Assembly (NCBI GenBank): GCA_028869615.1
Contig: JAGWRQ010000109.1
Span: 1 to 7,046 of the forward strand
Direction: 5' to 3'
Origin: Candidatus Methylomirabilota bacterium
Lineage (GTDB): Bacteria > Methylomirabilota > Methylomirabilia > Methylomirabilales > Methylomirabilaceae
Length of the DNA: 7,046 bases
The notes beneath the pieces are model-generated. The model made no database searches and was not told the DNA's origin. It saw only the letters and a list, made by a program, of their open reading frames with translations. This document shows, in pieces, positions 1 to 5,788 of this stretch; the stretch's first letter is position 1; each line of letters opens with the position of its first letter. Both the position numbers and the translations under genes were made by a program.

Positions 1-278
1 CGCTGCTGACGGGCGCTGCGGTCAGTATCAGCGGTCTGATCGGATTCCTGGGGCTTGCCGTGCCGCACATCCTGCGCCTCCTGGTCGGGCCCGATCACCG
101 ACGACTCTTACCGACCTCGGCCTTGGCCGGTGCGGCCCTGCTGGTATTGGCGGATACGGCAGCACGCTCCATTGCAGCCCCGGCAGAACTCCCCGTGGGG
201 ATCTTCACGGCCTTACTCGGCGGCCCCCTTTTCCTCTTCTTGCTTCGGCGGAACGGAAGAGGGTCCGGGTGGCGATGA
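1..278 (+). CDS. FecCD/BtuC-family ABC transporter permease, C-terminal end (5' truncated by window)
   Basis: Inner-membrane permease subunit of an importer for a metal chelate such as a siderophore, heme or cobalamin. The reading frame is open from base 3 with no start in the window that could be the true one, so the gene begins to the left. The visible 91 residues carry the family hallmark: a glycine-rich G-L-I-G-F-L-G-L helix followed by V-P-H-I-L-R and a G-P-D-H-R loop, the cytoplasmic region that contacts the ATPase. Next come one hydrophobic helix, the conserved [12 protein letters not shown] turn, a last helix and a short basic tail. The stop TGA (276-278) overlaps the start of the next gene, as expected for translationally coupled subunits. 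The family call is firm; the substrate cannot be read from this fragment. Confidence 0.93.
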   Translation, partial: LLTGAAVSISGLIGFLGLAVPHILRLLVGPDHRRLLPTSALAGAALLVLADTAARSIAAPAELPVGIFTALLGGPLFLFLLRRNGRGSGWR

Positions 279-1111
279 GACCAGGGATCCATCTTCACGC
301 CGTGTATTTTACCTATCCGAGCGGCTTCGGGCTCGAGAGGATCGATCTGTTCATCGAGCGGGGCGAACGAGTGGCGATCCTGGGCCCGAATGGCTCGGGC
401 AAGACGACTCTCCTGAAGTTGATGCTGGGCCTGTTACACCCAAAGGAGGGAGCGGTCTCTTTTGAGGGCGAGGACCTGGGCAGGATGAGCCGGGCAGAGC
501 TGGCGCGGGCGATCGCCATGGTTCCCCAGGAGTTGCTGTTGCCGTACGCCCTCACGGTGAGGGAAGTCGTACTGTTGGGGCGCACACCATATCTGCATCG
601 CTACCGCGGTCCTACCGGCGAAGACATGGAGGCGGTGCAGGCGGCGATGGCCGCCACCGGCCTCGTATCCTCCGTGGACCGCCCGTACAACGAACTCTCG
701 GGAGGGGAACGCCAGCGGGTCATCCTGGCGATGGCGTTGGCGCAACAGCCGCGCTTGCTGCTGCTCGACGAGCCGACCCGCTCCCTCGATCTCAATCACC
801 AGCTCCGGATCCTCTCGCTGATCAGGAGTCTCAGCGTACAGCACGGCCTGACGGTTATTTCATCTGTGCACGATCTGAATCTGGCTTCGCTCTATTTCGA
901 CCGTCTGGTCCTTCTGTCATCGGGCCGTATCGTGGCGGATGGCCCCCCGGACCAGGTCATCCGGCCGGATATGATCCGGGAGGTCTTTGGCGTATCTGTG
1001 CTCGTAAGGCGACATCCCGGATGCGGCGTTCCCTGGGCGACCCTCTTACCGGATACGCTCGACCTGTCCCCCGCCCGTGAAGACGCCTCCACAACGGCGA
1101 TCAATCCTTGA
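275..1111 (+). CDS. ABC transporter ATP-binding protein, FecE/BtuD type
   Basis: Cytoplasmic ATPase subunit that powers the permease encoded just upstream. Counting from ATG 275 (278 residues, normal for the family): Walker [10 protein letters not shown] at about 37-45, Q-loop Q85, signature L-S-G-G-E-R-Q at 141-147, Walker B L-L-L-L-D-E-P-T ending in E166, D-loop S-L-D, and switch histidine H199. All catalytic elements are present, so the protein should be active. The start is ambiguous: ATG 275 overlaps the permease stop as ATGA, while GTG 269 in the same frame would add two residues and sits closer to the purine-rich stretch GGAAGAGGG (255-263). The last 40 or so residues are the less conserved tail typical of metal-chelate importers. 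Substrate (iron-siderophore, heme or B12) is inferred only from the family and the neighbouring TonB-like gene. Confidence 0.95.
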   Translation: MRPGIHLHAVYFTYPSGFGLERIDLFIERGERVAILGPNGSGKTTLLKLMLGLLHPKEGAVSFEGEDLGRMSRAELARAIAMVPQELLLPYALTVREVVLLGRTPYLHRYRGPTGEDMEAVQAAMAATGLVSSVDRPYNELSGGERQRVILAMALAQQPRLLLLDEPTRSLDLNHQLRILSLIRSLSVQHGLTVISSVHDLNLASLYFDRLVLLSSGRIVADGPPDQVIRPDMIREVFGVSVLVRRHPGCGVPWATLLPDTLDLSPAREDASTTAINP

Positions 1112-1137
1112 CAAATGTGGCGGCGGCGGACTATTGT
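1108..1137 (+). promoter_or_regulatory. Predicted sigma70-type promoter of the tonB-like gene
   Basis: A perfect -35 hexamer TTGACA (1108-1113) lies 18 bases before TATTGT (1132-1137, 4 of 6 matches to TATAAT). The -35 overlaps the TGA stop of the ATPase gene (1109-1111). Transcription would start near 1144, giving a leader of about 38 bases with a good ribosome site before ATG 1182. Seen by eye; not experimentally supported. Confidence 0.55.
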
Positions 1138-1181
1138 AGTTCCACGTGTTAAGAGTCAAGGTGCAAGAAGGCGGGTTGCGA

Positions 1182-2099
1182 ATGTTGACTGCCGAGCATC
1201 CGCAGATCCGCAACTTTCTCGTCTTTTCGCTGCTGGCCCATCTGGTCTTTATCGGCCTGCTCAGCGTGGTGCAGTTGCCTGCCCGGCTACCTTCCGATCG
1301 GCCGCTCCAGGTCCGGATTGTCGATCAACGGATTCCGACGCGGGTATCGCCCCCGCGTGATCGTAGGATGCTTGGGGAGTCTACAACGCGCGCACATCGG
1401 CCTGCAAACAAGGCGGGCCCGCCAAGAACACCGGACAGTTCAGGCATCCCACACCTCGCATCGGCTGCCCGTCCTAAAGCGATCGCAACTCCACCGGCCG
1501 CATCGGGACCCGACGCTTCTTCTACCGATCGCACTGCGTCCATCCCTCGGACGCTGCCTCCGCTGCTGACGTTGCAGGGGCCGGCCGTTACCCCAGGCCC
1601 GAAGGCCGCTCAAGTAGAGCCGCTTGAAGGCGATGGGGTCGGTAGAACGACCCGCTCATCTAATCTCAGGGGTCAACTGGCCATGCTATGGAAAAGCCTC
1701 GATCCCGGGCAATACCCCGGCCAGGAAGCCGATATGGGGGAGGAGGGCGACACCGGTTCCTCCGATGGACCGACTGTTTCGTTGGACAGCCAGGATTCCC
1801 GATTTGCGTCCTATCTGCTTGGGGTGAAAAGGCGGATCGAGAGCGTGTGGAGATACCCTCAGGAGGCACGGGGCCTAACCGGGAATCTGATAGTCACCTT
1901 CGGGATCACCCGCGACGGCCGCTTGAGCGATCTGCAACTCACGCAGACTTCCGGTATCGCCCCACTGGACAACGAGGCGATTCGAGCGATTCGACAAGCC
2001 ACCCCGTTTATTCCGTTTCCTGAGCAGATGCGCTTCGAACGGCTGAATATCCGAGCAGCTTTTTACTACCATGCACGGCGCGCAAGCTTCAGGAATTAA
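1182..2099 (+). CDS. TonB-like energy transducer protein
   Basis: Periplasm-spanning protein that, with ExbB/ExbD (not in this window), passes proton-motive force to outer-membrane TonB-dependent receptors. Starting at ATG 1182 (305 residues), an uncleaved N-terminal membrane helix spans about 11-31 and holds S16 and H20, at the same positions as the functional Ser16/His20 of E. coli TonB. A long proline/alanine/serine-rich linker follows (about 33-200). The C-terminal TonB domain covers about 205-300, with the W-R-Y-P-Q-E-A motif around 223-229, a G-x-L-I-V-T-F-G-I strand and a D-N-E-A-I-R-A-I helix. ATG 1182 is preferred over GTG 1146 because AGAAGG (1166-1171) is correctly spaced and the helix then aligns with TonB. 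The gene follows the uptake ABC genes in the same direction but has its own promoter. TolA-like or orphan TonB roles are less likely alternatives. Confidence 0.9.
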   Translation: MLTAEHPQIRNFLVFSLLAHLVFIGLLSVVQLPARLPSDRPLQVRIVDQRIPTRVSPPRDRRMLGESTTRAHRPANKAGPPRTPDSSGIPHLASAARPKAIATPPAASGPDASSTDRTASIPRTLPPLLTLQGPAVTPGPKAAQVEPLEGDGVGRTTRSSNLRGQLAMLWKSLDPGQYPGQEADMGEEGDTGSSDGPTVSLDSQDSRFASYLLGVKRRIESVWRYPQEARGLTGNLIVTFGITRDGRLSDLQLTQTSGIAPLDNEAIRAIRQATPFIPFPEQMRFERLNIRAAFYYHARRASFRN

Positions 2100-2181
2100 T
2101 GCGTTTCACTGGTATCGAGCTGTATATCGATGTACTGCCGCTGTAGAGAATCGGACGCTCGCGGCGAGGTGATGGACGGGT

Positions 2182-2210
2182 TTGACCGCCCACAGGGTCC
2201 GTGATATAAA
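2182..2210 (+). promoter_or_regulatory. Predicted sigma70-type promoter of the site-2 protease gene
   Basis: TTGACC (2182-2187, 5 of 6) and TATAAA (2205-2210, 5 of 6) are separated by exactly 17 bases. With the usual spacing, +1 would fall on base 2217, the A of the ATG start codon, so the transcript would be leaderless. No Shine-Dalgarno-like sequence is seen just before the ATG, in agreement with this. Confidence 0.6.
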
Positions 2211-2216
2211 CAAGAT

Positions 2217-3302
2217 ATGGCAAGCTGGCTGAATCAGGAAGAGGATGTCCTCTTCTTTCTTGAACGGGAGATGGCAGGCGTCTTTGCCATCAGCGAGAAG
2301 CGCCTGTTTGATGGGATCGTCCGTTTCCAGGGGAAATTACTGATCGATCCCGGCAAGGCTGTGGCTGAACTGACGGAACGACTTGCGCCCCACGGTTTTT
2401 ACCCGCTGCTCCGAAGCGAGGAAGACCTGACGATCCTCCGAGTCCCCGCAACGCGTCCGTTGCGTACAGGCCCGTGGGTGAACATCGTCCTCTTGCTGGC
2501 TACCCTCACGACCACGGTGTTCGTGGGAGCCGTCAATCGCGGCGCCGATCCTTTTGCAAATCCGTGGTCGCTGACGCAGGGATTCCCTTTCGCGATTACG
2601 CTTCTTTCGATCCTTGGCGTGCATGAGCTCGGACACTACTTCACCGCTCGACGCTATGGCATCACAGTGACACTTCCCTATTTTATCCCCGCTCCCGTCG
2701 GGCTCGGGACCTTCGGAGCGTTCATCAGGATGAAGTCACCGGTGGCAGATCGCCGAGCGCTCTTCGACGTCGGCATCGCAGGACCGCTTGCAGGGCTGTG
2801 CGTGGCGTTGCCGGCCATCGTTGTGGGTCTGCGCTGGTCGGAGCTGATCACAGCAGGCTCGGCGGGACATGCCGGCATCGCGCTGGGGACGCCGATCATG
2901 TTTTCGCTCCTGCAGTGGTTGACGCTGGGACCGATACCGGAGGGAGGCGACGTGCTGTTGCACCCGGTGGCGTTCGCCGGCTGGATCGGTCTGTTCGTGA
3001 CGGCGCTGAATCTGCTCCCGATCGGTCAACTGGATGGCGGCCACATCGCGTATGCGCTGGTGGGCAGGCATCACCGGAAGGTCGCGATCTTCTCCCTGCT
3101 CGTACTGATCGGCATGGGGATCGCGTACTGGCCAGGGTGGCTGTTCTGGGCGTCGCTCTCCCTGATTCTGGGGCTGAAACATCCGCCTCCCCTGAACGAT
3201 GTGACCCAGTTGGATGGACGCAGAAGGTTGGTGGGTTTTGCGTCGCTGCTGCTGTTGCTGAGCGTCATCACGCCGTCCCCCTTTAATTTCTCGGAGTCGT
3301 AA
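2217..3302 (+). CDS. Site-2 protease-like intramembrane zinc metalloprotease (peptidase M50, EGY-like)
   Basis: Multi-pass inner-membrane metalloprotease expected to cut substrates within or near the membrane. An N-terminal soluble region of about 80 residues is followed by several hydrophobic segments. The first lies near 86-107, and the zinc motif H136-E-L-G-H140 sits in the next. The third zinc ligand motif N265-L-L-P-I-G-Q-L-D273-G-G is present, as is the conserved G-x-F-G-A-F-I-R-M-K-S segment near 164-174 seen in the plant EGY and cyanobacterial-type proteins. There is no PDZ domain, so this is not an RseP orthologue. At 361 residues it is of normal length and has all catalytic residues. 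The ATG at 2217 has no ribosome site but a promoter exactly placed for a leaderless mRNA. The next gene starts 7 bases after the stop, so the two are probably co-transcribed. Substrate unknown. Confidence 0.93.
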   Translation: MASWLNQEEDVLFFLEREMAGVFAISEKRLFDGIVRFQGKLLIDPGKAVAELTERLAPHGFYPLLRSEEDLTILRVPATRPLRTGPWVNIVLLLATLTTTVFVGAVNRGADPFANPWSLTQGFPFAITLLSILGVHELGHYFTARRYGITVTLPYFIPAPVGLGTFGAFIRMKSPVADRRALFDVGIAGPLAGLCVALPAIVVGLRWSELITAGSAGHAGIALGTPIMFSLLQWLTLGPIPEGGDVLLHPVAFAGWIGLFVTALNLLPIGQLDGGHIAYALVGRHHRKVAIFSLLVLIGMGIAYWPGWLFWASLSLILGLKHPPPLNDVTQLDGRRRLVGFASLLLLLSVITPSPFNFSES

Positions 3303-3309
3303 GTTCCTT

Positions 3310-4086
3310 ATGTTTAAGCATCTGCTGTACCGTCTGTACGAAGGGCGGCTGTTGCAGGAAGTTCGAGGCGGAGAGCTGCCCCGTCACATCGGTCTGATCC
3401 TCGACGGCAATCGGCGATACGCAAGAGAGCGCGGGTATTCTACCCTCCTTGAGGGACATCGGAGGGGAGCGGAGAAGTTGGAGGAGGTCCTGAACTGGTG
3501 CGAGGAGCTTGCAATCAGGATGGTGACCGTATGGATTTTCTCCACCGAAAATGTGTCCCGAAGTCAGGAAGAGGTGGACGGCCTCCTGGCGCTGATCGAG
3601 AAAAAGATGCGCGACATTGCCCGGGATCCCAAGGTACACCGGAAGCGGATGCGGATCAGGGCCATCGGCAAGATGGAACTCCTTCCCTCGTCCACGGTGA
3701 AGGCGATCCAGGAGGCAGAGGAGGCGACGCGGGACTACGACGCCTTCTGCCTGAATGTCGCCGTGGGGTATGGCGGGCGACAGGAGATCGCGGATGCCGT
3801 CGCGACCATGCTCAGGGACAAATCGGCCAGAAGGGTCCCGCTGGAGAAGATCGTCGATGAGATGTCCATCGACGAGATCGGCAAGTATCTCTATACCTAC
3901 GATCTGCCCGATCCTGATCTCATCATTCGAACCAGCGGTGAGGTTCGACTGAGTGGGTTCCTGCTCTGGCAGAGCGCGTACAGTGAGTATTACTTTTGTG
4001 ACGCCTACTGGCCGGTCTTCAGAAAGATCGACTTCCTCCGGGCCATTCGAAGCTTTCAACAGCGCGAGCGCCGGTTTGGAATATGA
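3310..4086 (+). CDS. uppS: Isoprenyl transferase / undecaprenyl diphosphate synthase family (cis-prenyltransferase)
   Basis: Condenses isopentenyl diphosphate units onto an allylic diphosphate in cis. The usual product, undecaprenyl diphosphate, is the lipid carrier for peptidoglycan and surface polysaccharide. The 258 residues show the whole family pattern: H-I-G-L-I-L-D32-G-N-R-R with the catalytic Asp, the G-H-R-R-G substrate loop at 49-53, F77-S-T-E-N81 (FSxEN motif), N149-x-A-x-x-Y-G-G-R157, and the C-terminal I-R207-T-S-G-E211-x-R213-L-S-G-F-L-L-W-Q motif followed by E226. The first motif is DGNRRYA rather than the bacterial UppS DGNGRWA, a form found in archaeal, actinobacterial short-chain and eukaryotic enzymes, so product chain length is uncertain. 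A weak GGAG (3293-3296) precedes ATG 3310, and translation is probably coupled to the protease gene 7 bases upstream. Confidence 0.93.
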   Translation: MFKHLLYRLYEGRLLQEVRGGELPRHIGLILDGNRRYARERGYSTLLEGHRRGAEKLEEVLNWCEELAIRMVTVWIFSTENVSRSQEEVDGLLALIEKKMRDIARDPKVHRKRMRIRAIGKMELLPSSTVKAIQEAEEATRDYDAFCLNVAVGYGGRQEIADAVATMLRDKSARRVPLEKIVDEMSIDEIGKYLYTYDLPDPDLIIRTSGEVRLSGFLLWQSAYSEYYFCDAYWPVFRKIDFLRAIRSFQQRERRFGI

Positions 4087-4098
4087 GGGAGAGAGCGG

Positions 4099-4117
4099 AC
4101 TCCAACCGCGTGGGAGT
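4099..4117 (+). other. Small hairpin just upstream of a ribosome binding site
   Basis: ACTCC (4099-4103) can pair with GGAGT (4113-4117) around a 9-base loop, ending one base before the Shine-Dalgarno AGGAGGG (4119-4125) of the next gene. It lies 12 bases after the prenyltransferase stop. It could tune translation or be chance; a 5-bp stem is weak evidence. Confidence 0.25.
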
Positions 4118-4132
4118 GAGGAGGGTACCAGC

Positions 4133-4483
4133 ATGAAGTCTATCAGACGACTGACAGCGTTCTTCGCACTATGTCTCTTCGTGCAGATGGCAGGGGCGCC
4201 GTGGGCGAGGGCCGAGGACACGAGCCTGGGGGCGGATGTGTCCGCCGGCGTGATCAGTGCCCTCGCCACCGTGATCACGCTTCCGCTCAAGCTTGTTACC
4301 TGCGCTGTGACGGTGGCGCTGGGCGGGACAGCCTATGGGCTGACCATGGGGACCAGCGAGATCATTCGGGAAGAGTTGGTGGCCGGGACCAACCAGACCT
4401 GCGGCGGGCGATTCTACGTGTCGCCTCAGCAGGTCAAGCGGCTTGCGAAAGAATCGGAAAAAGAATCAGACAAGGAGAAATAG
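4133..4483 (+). CDS. Small exported protein of unknown function, found beside a TIGR04073-type gene
   Basis: I do not recognise a named family with certainty. ATG 4133 is chosen because a near-perfect Shine-Dalgarno AGGAGGG (4119-4125) lies 7 bases upstream and the 116-residue product then begins with a clean Sec signal peptide: basic K2/R5/R6, hydrophobic core 7-22, and A25-R-A27 before the likely cut at E28. The mature part has a hydrophobic, glycine/alanine-rich middle (about 31-80) that could insert in or lie on a membrane. It contains one Cys in that segment and another in a T-C-G-G-R-F-Y-V-S-P motif near 101-110, and ends in a charged lysine/glutamate tail. The G-G-x-Y-V-S-P ending resembles small hypothetical exported proteins that I associate with exosortase-bearing genomes. 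It follows the prenyltransferase by 46 bases and precedes the TIGR04073-type gene, so all may be co-transcribed. Confidence 0.8.
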   Translation: MKSIRRLTAFFALCLFVQMAGAPWARAEDTSLGADVSAGVISALATVITLPLKLVTCAVTVALGGTAYGLTMGTSEIIREELVAGTNQTCGGRFYVSPQQVKRLAKESEKESDKEK

Positions 4484-4526
4484 ACGGTAGTGTGTCTACC
4501 TCCCATCATCATCGTCATCAATCCAT

Positions 4527-4571
4527 GGGGTAGCCGCGCAATGCGCTTCGGAGGCGGCAGAGCGGCTCCCC
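4527..4571 (+). repeat. Imperfect inverted repeat upstream of the TIGR04073-type gene
   Basis: GGGG-T-AGCCGC (4527-4537) is complementary to GCGGCTCCCC (4562-4571): ten base pairs with one bulged T. The enclosed loop itself contains GCGC-AAT-GCGC. The structure ends 9 bases before the Shine-Dalgarno GGAGG (4581-4585). There is no T-run, so it is not a standard terminator; an mRNA structure affecting stability or translation is possible. Confidence 0.4.
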
Positions 4572-4590
4572 AAACCTATTGGAGGCGCCA

Positions 4591-4992
4591 ATGAAGATGA
4601 CCGTGCGGGTTGTTGTGCTTGCGCTGGTAATGTTGATGGCCCTTACCGCCCAGGCCCTTGCCGGGGAACTCGCCAGTTCCTCGCCGGGCCAGAAGGCTTT
4701 ACGGGGTACGGCGAATCTCTTCCTTGGGCTGGTGATCGAATGGCCGAAGATGATCTGCTATGAGGCACGAGAGCAGGGTCCGCTTTGGGGGATCCCCGCA
4801 GGATTCCTTTCCGGTTTTGGTCTGGGACTGATGCGGATGGGCGCTGGAGCATACGAACTGGCCACGTTCCCGTTCCCGATCCCGGCTGATTATAAACCGA
4901 TCTTGAGCCCACGCTATCCTTTTGAACCGGGACGGACGGTGGTGTCGCCCGCGCTCATCGCACGCCCGCAGGAGGGCCAGCCCCAGCAATAG
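4591..4992 (+). CDS. Exosortase system-associated protein, TIGR04073-like
   Basis: Small exported protein of 133 residues, role unknown. The N-terminus is a Sec signal peptide: K2/R6, hydrophobic core 7-20, and A22-L-A24 before the likely cut at G25. The mature region matches what I know of the TIGR04073 family: an N-terminal R-G-x-x-N-L-F-L-G segment followed by an E-W-P-K stretch, then G-I-P-A-G-F-L-S-G-F-G-L-G-L-M-R-M-G-A-G-A-Y-E, then T-F-P-F-P-I-P and a tyrosine/proline-rich end (P-I-L-S-P-R-Y-P-F). Family members occur in genomes with exosortase/PEP-CTERM sorting, but no exosortase or PEP-CTERM substrate is visible here. ATG 4591 has GGAGG (4581-4585) 5 bases upstream; ATG 4597 is a possible alternative. 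The family call is from memory of the motif pattern and not a search. Confidence 0.85.
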   Translation: MKMTVRVVVLALVMLMALTAQALAGELASSSPGQKALRGTANLFLGLVIEWPKMICYEAREQGPLWGIPAGFLSGFGLGLMRMGAGAYELATFPFPIPADYKPILSPRYPFEPGRTVVSPALIARPQEGQPQQ

Positions 4993-5008
4993 CGCTGCTG
5001 AGCGCCCC

Positions 5009-5027
5009 GTGCGAACCTCGTTCGCGC
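5009..5027. terminator. Hairpin in the gap between two convergent genes
   Basis: GCGAAC (5011-5016) and GTTCGC (5020-5025) pair around the 3-base loop CTC, extended by a G-T wobble and one G-C pair (5009-5027). A second short stem, GCGCT (4992-4996) with AGCGC (5001-5005), precedes it. They fill the 39-base gap between the + strand TIGR04073-type gene and the - strand msrB, a natural place for a shared terminator. No T-tract follows on either strand, so intrinsic termination is not assured. Confidence 0.35.
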
Positions 5028-5031
5028 AACG

Positions 5032-5427
5032 CTATCGCTTGATCAGTCTTAACACGGCAGAATTGATGCAGTAGCGCAGGTGGGTCGGCGGTGGACCGTC
5101 GTGGAAAACATGGCCCAGGTGCGCGTCGCACCGGCTGCACCGTACCTCGGTGCGCCGCATCATAAGACTGGTATCATCCTCGGTTTGGATTTGCTCGGGT
5201 GCTACGGGAGCCCAGAAGCTGGGCCACCCGGTACCTGAGTTGAACTTCGTCTCGGAGCCGAACAACTCATTGCCGCAGCAGACGCACTGGTAGATCCCAT
5301 CTTCTTTGCAGTCGTAGTATTCACCAGAAAACGGCCTTTCAGTCCCCTTCTGCCGACAGACATAAAACTGCTCCGGCGTGAGCCGCGCCTTCCATTCCTC
5401 ATCAGTCTTGTGTAGCTTATCCTGCAT
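5032..5427 (-). CDS. msrB: Peptide-methionine (R)-S-oxide reductase MsrB
   Basis: Reduces methionine-R-sulfoxide in oxidised proteins back to methionine, normally using thioredoxin; no signal peptide, so cytoplasmic. The 131-residue product has the complete SelR fold signature: zinc cysteines C48/C51 (Y-Q-C-V-C-C-G) and C97/C100 ([10 protein letters not shown]), the G-T-G-W-P-S-F substrate pocket at 65-71, and the catalytic R-Y-C120-I-N-S. The position held by a resolving Cys in E. coli-type enzymes (S-G-C-G-W) is Thr66 here; C24 in [13 protein letters not shown] is a candidate replacement. The start at 5427 (M-Q-D-K-L) has AAGGAAGG (5434-5441, read on the - strand) 6 bases upstream; longer forms have no such site and a non-conserved extension. 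It stands alone, convergent with the small exported protein genes. Confidence 0.96.
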   Translation of the reverse strand: MQDKLHKTDEEWKARLTPEQFYVCRQKGTERPFSGEYYDCKEDGIYQCVCCGNELFGSETKFNSGTGWPSFWAPVAPEQIQTEDDTSLMMRRTEVRCSRCDAHLGHVFHDGPPPTHLRYCINSAVLRLIKR

Positions 5428-5577
5428 GTTCAACCTTCCTTGTCGCGTAATCCAGATGTCGCAGCATCTCGTCTCCCCCGCTGTGCCCTTCGGTTCTCGA
5501 GACCATCGCGTTGCGTCTATTGGCCGCATCACTATGAGTGTAGCAATTGCGGGGCAGGTTGGTATCGTGAAAAATTC

Positions 5578-5606
5578 TTGACACCTTCCGCCATGTGTCG
5601 GATATT
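5578..5606 (+). promoter_or_regulatory. Candidate sigma70-type promoter reading toward the RelA/SpoT-like gene
   Basis: A perfect TTGACA (5578-5583) is followed after 17 bases by GATATT (5601-5606, 4 of 6). Transcription would begin near 5613, leaving a leader of about 175 bases before ATG 5789. Confidence 0.45.
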
Positions 5607-5651
5607 GCGGCCAATTCAGCTCTAATTAGCTTAGTAGTCTCGGAGGAATAA

Positions 5652-5690
5652 GTGGCCAGCGTTTGCAGCCGTCTACGGCAGCTCGCTTAA
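5652..5690 (+). CDS. Possible 12-residue leader peptide ORF
   Basis: GTG 5652 has the strong Shine-Dalgarno GGAGG (5642-5646) 5 bases upstream, better than that of the RelA/SpoT-like gene itself, and opens a frame of 12 codons ending in TAA (5688-5690). The peptide would read M-A-S-V-C-S-R-L-R-Q-L-A. It lies between the candidate promoter and the RelA/SpoT-like start. The ORF contains a GCCG-TCTA-CGGC hairpin (5668-5679). It may be a leader ORF, a remnant of a lost gene start, or chance; there is no run of one amino acid that would point to classical attenuation. Confidence 0.25.
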   Translation: MASVCSRLRQLA

Positions 5691-5788
5691 TCGTTATACC
5701 GCGTTAGGGTTTGCAGATCTGCGGAATGGACATATGCCAGGCCGTGACAGGTATCCGTGTGAGGCTAGCTGAGAGGCCATGACAATTC

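Larger units (their letters stand above)
5428..5788. other. 360-base intergenic region between divergent msrB and the RelA/SpoT-like gene
   Basis: No credible long gene is seen. The left end holds the msrB ribosome site. For msrB only a weak extended -10-like TGCTACACT on the - strand (about 5537-5545) was noticed, with no good -35. Rightward it holds a candidate promoter (5578-5606), an 8-base palindrome CTAATTAG (about 5623-5630), a strong Shine-Dalgarno with a 12-codon ORF (5652-5690), a 10-base palindrome GCAGATCTGC (5713-5722), and a tandem repeat at the next start codon (5779-5798). This is more structure than a simple spacer needs and may control the RelA/SpoT-like gene. Confidence 0.5.

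Noticed and set aside
434..844. Long - strand frame opposite the ATPase gene, and similar antisense frames over the protease (2736-3182) and the prenyltransferase (3283-4290).
   Set aside because: They mirror strongly conserved genes on the + strand, contain no recognisable domain and have low-complexity Arg/Pro-rich products typical of antisense frames in GC-rich DNA.
1146..1181. GTG 1146 as an upstream start of the tonB-like gene.
   Set aside because: It would lie about 2 bases after the predicted transcription start and lacks a ribosome site, whereas ATG 1182 has a good one and puts Ser16/His20 at the TonB positions.
2100..2181. Possible terminator after the tonB-like gene.
   Set aside because: Only short stems such as CTCG-CGG-CGAG were seen, without a T-run; not enough to support a terminator.
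4501..4520. CATCATCATCGTCATCA stretch as a short tandem repeat or CRISPR-like unit.
   Set aside because: It is a single short low-complexity run with no regular spacer or further copies.
5694..5709. GCGTTAGGG resembles the GTTRRRY core site of an integron attC, which would make the RelA/SpoT pair a gene cassette.
   Set aside because: No matching RYYYAAC partner or attC-like inverted repeat is seen upstream, and no attC-like site follows the small ORF. ACCTAAC at 6488-6494 fits the consensus but lies over a stop codon with no matching core nearby.
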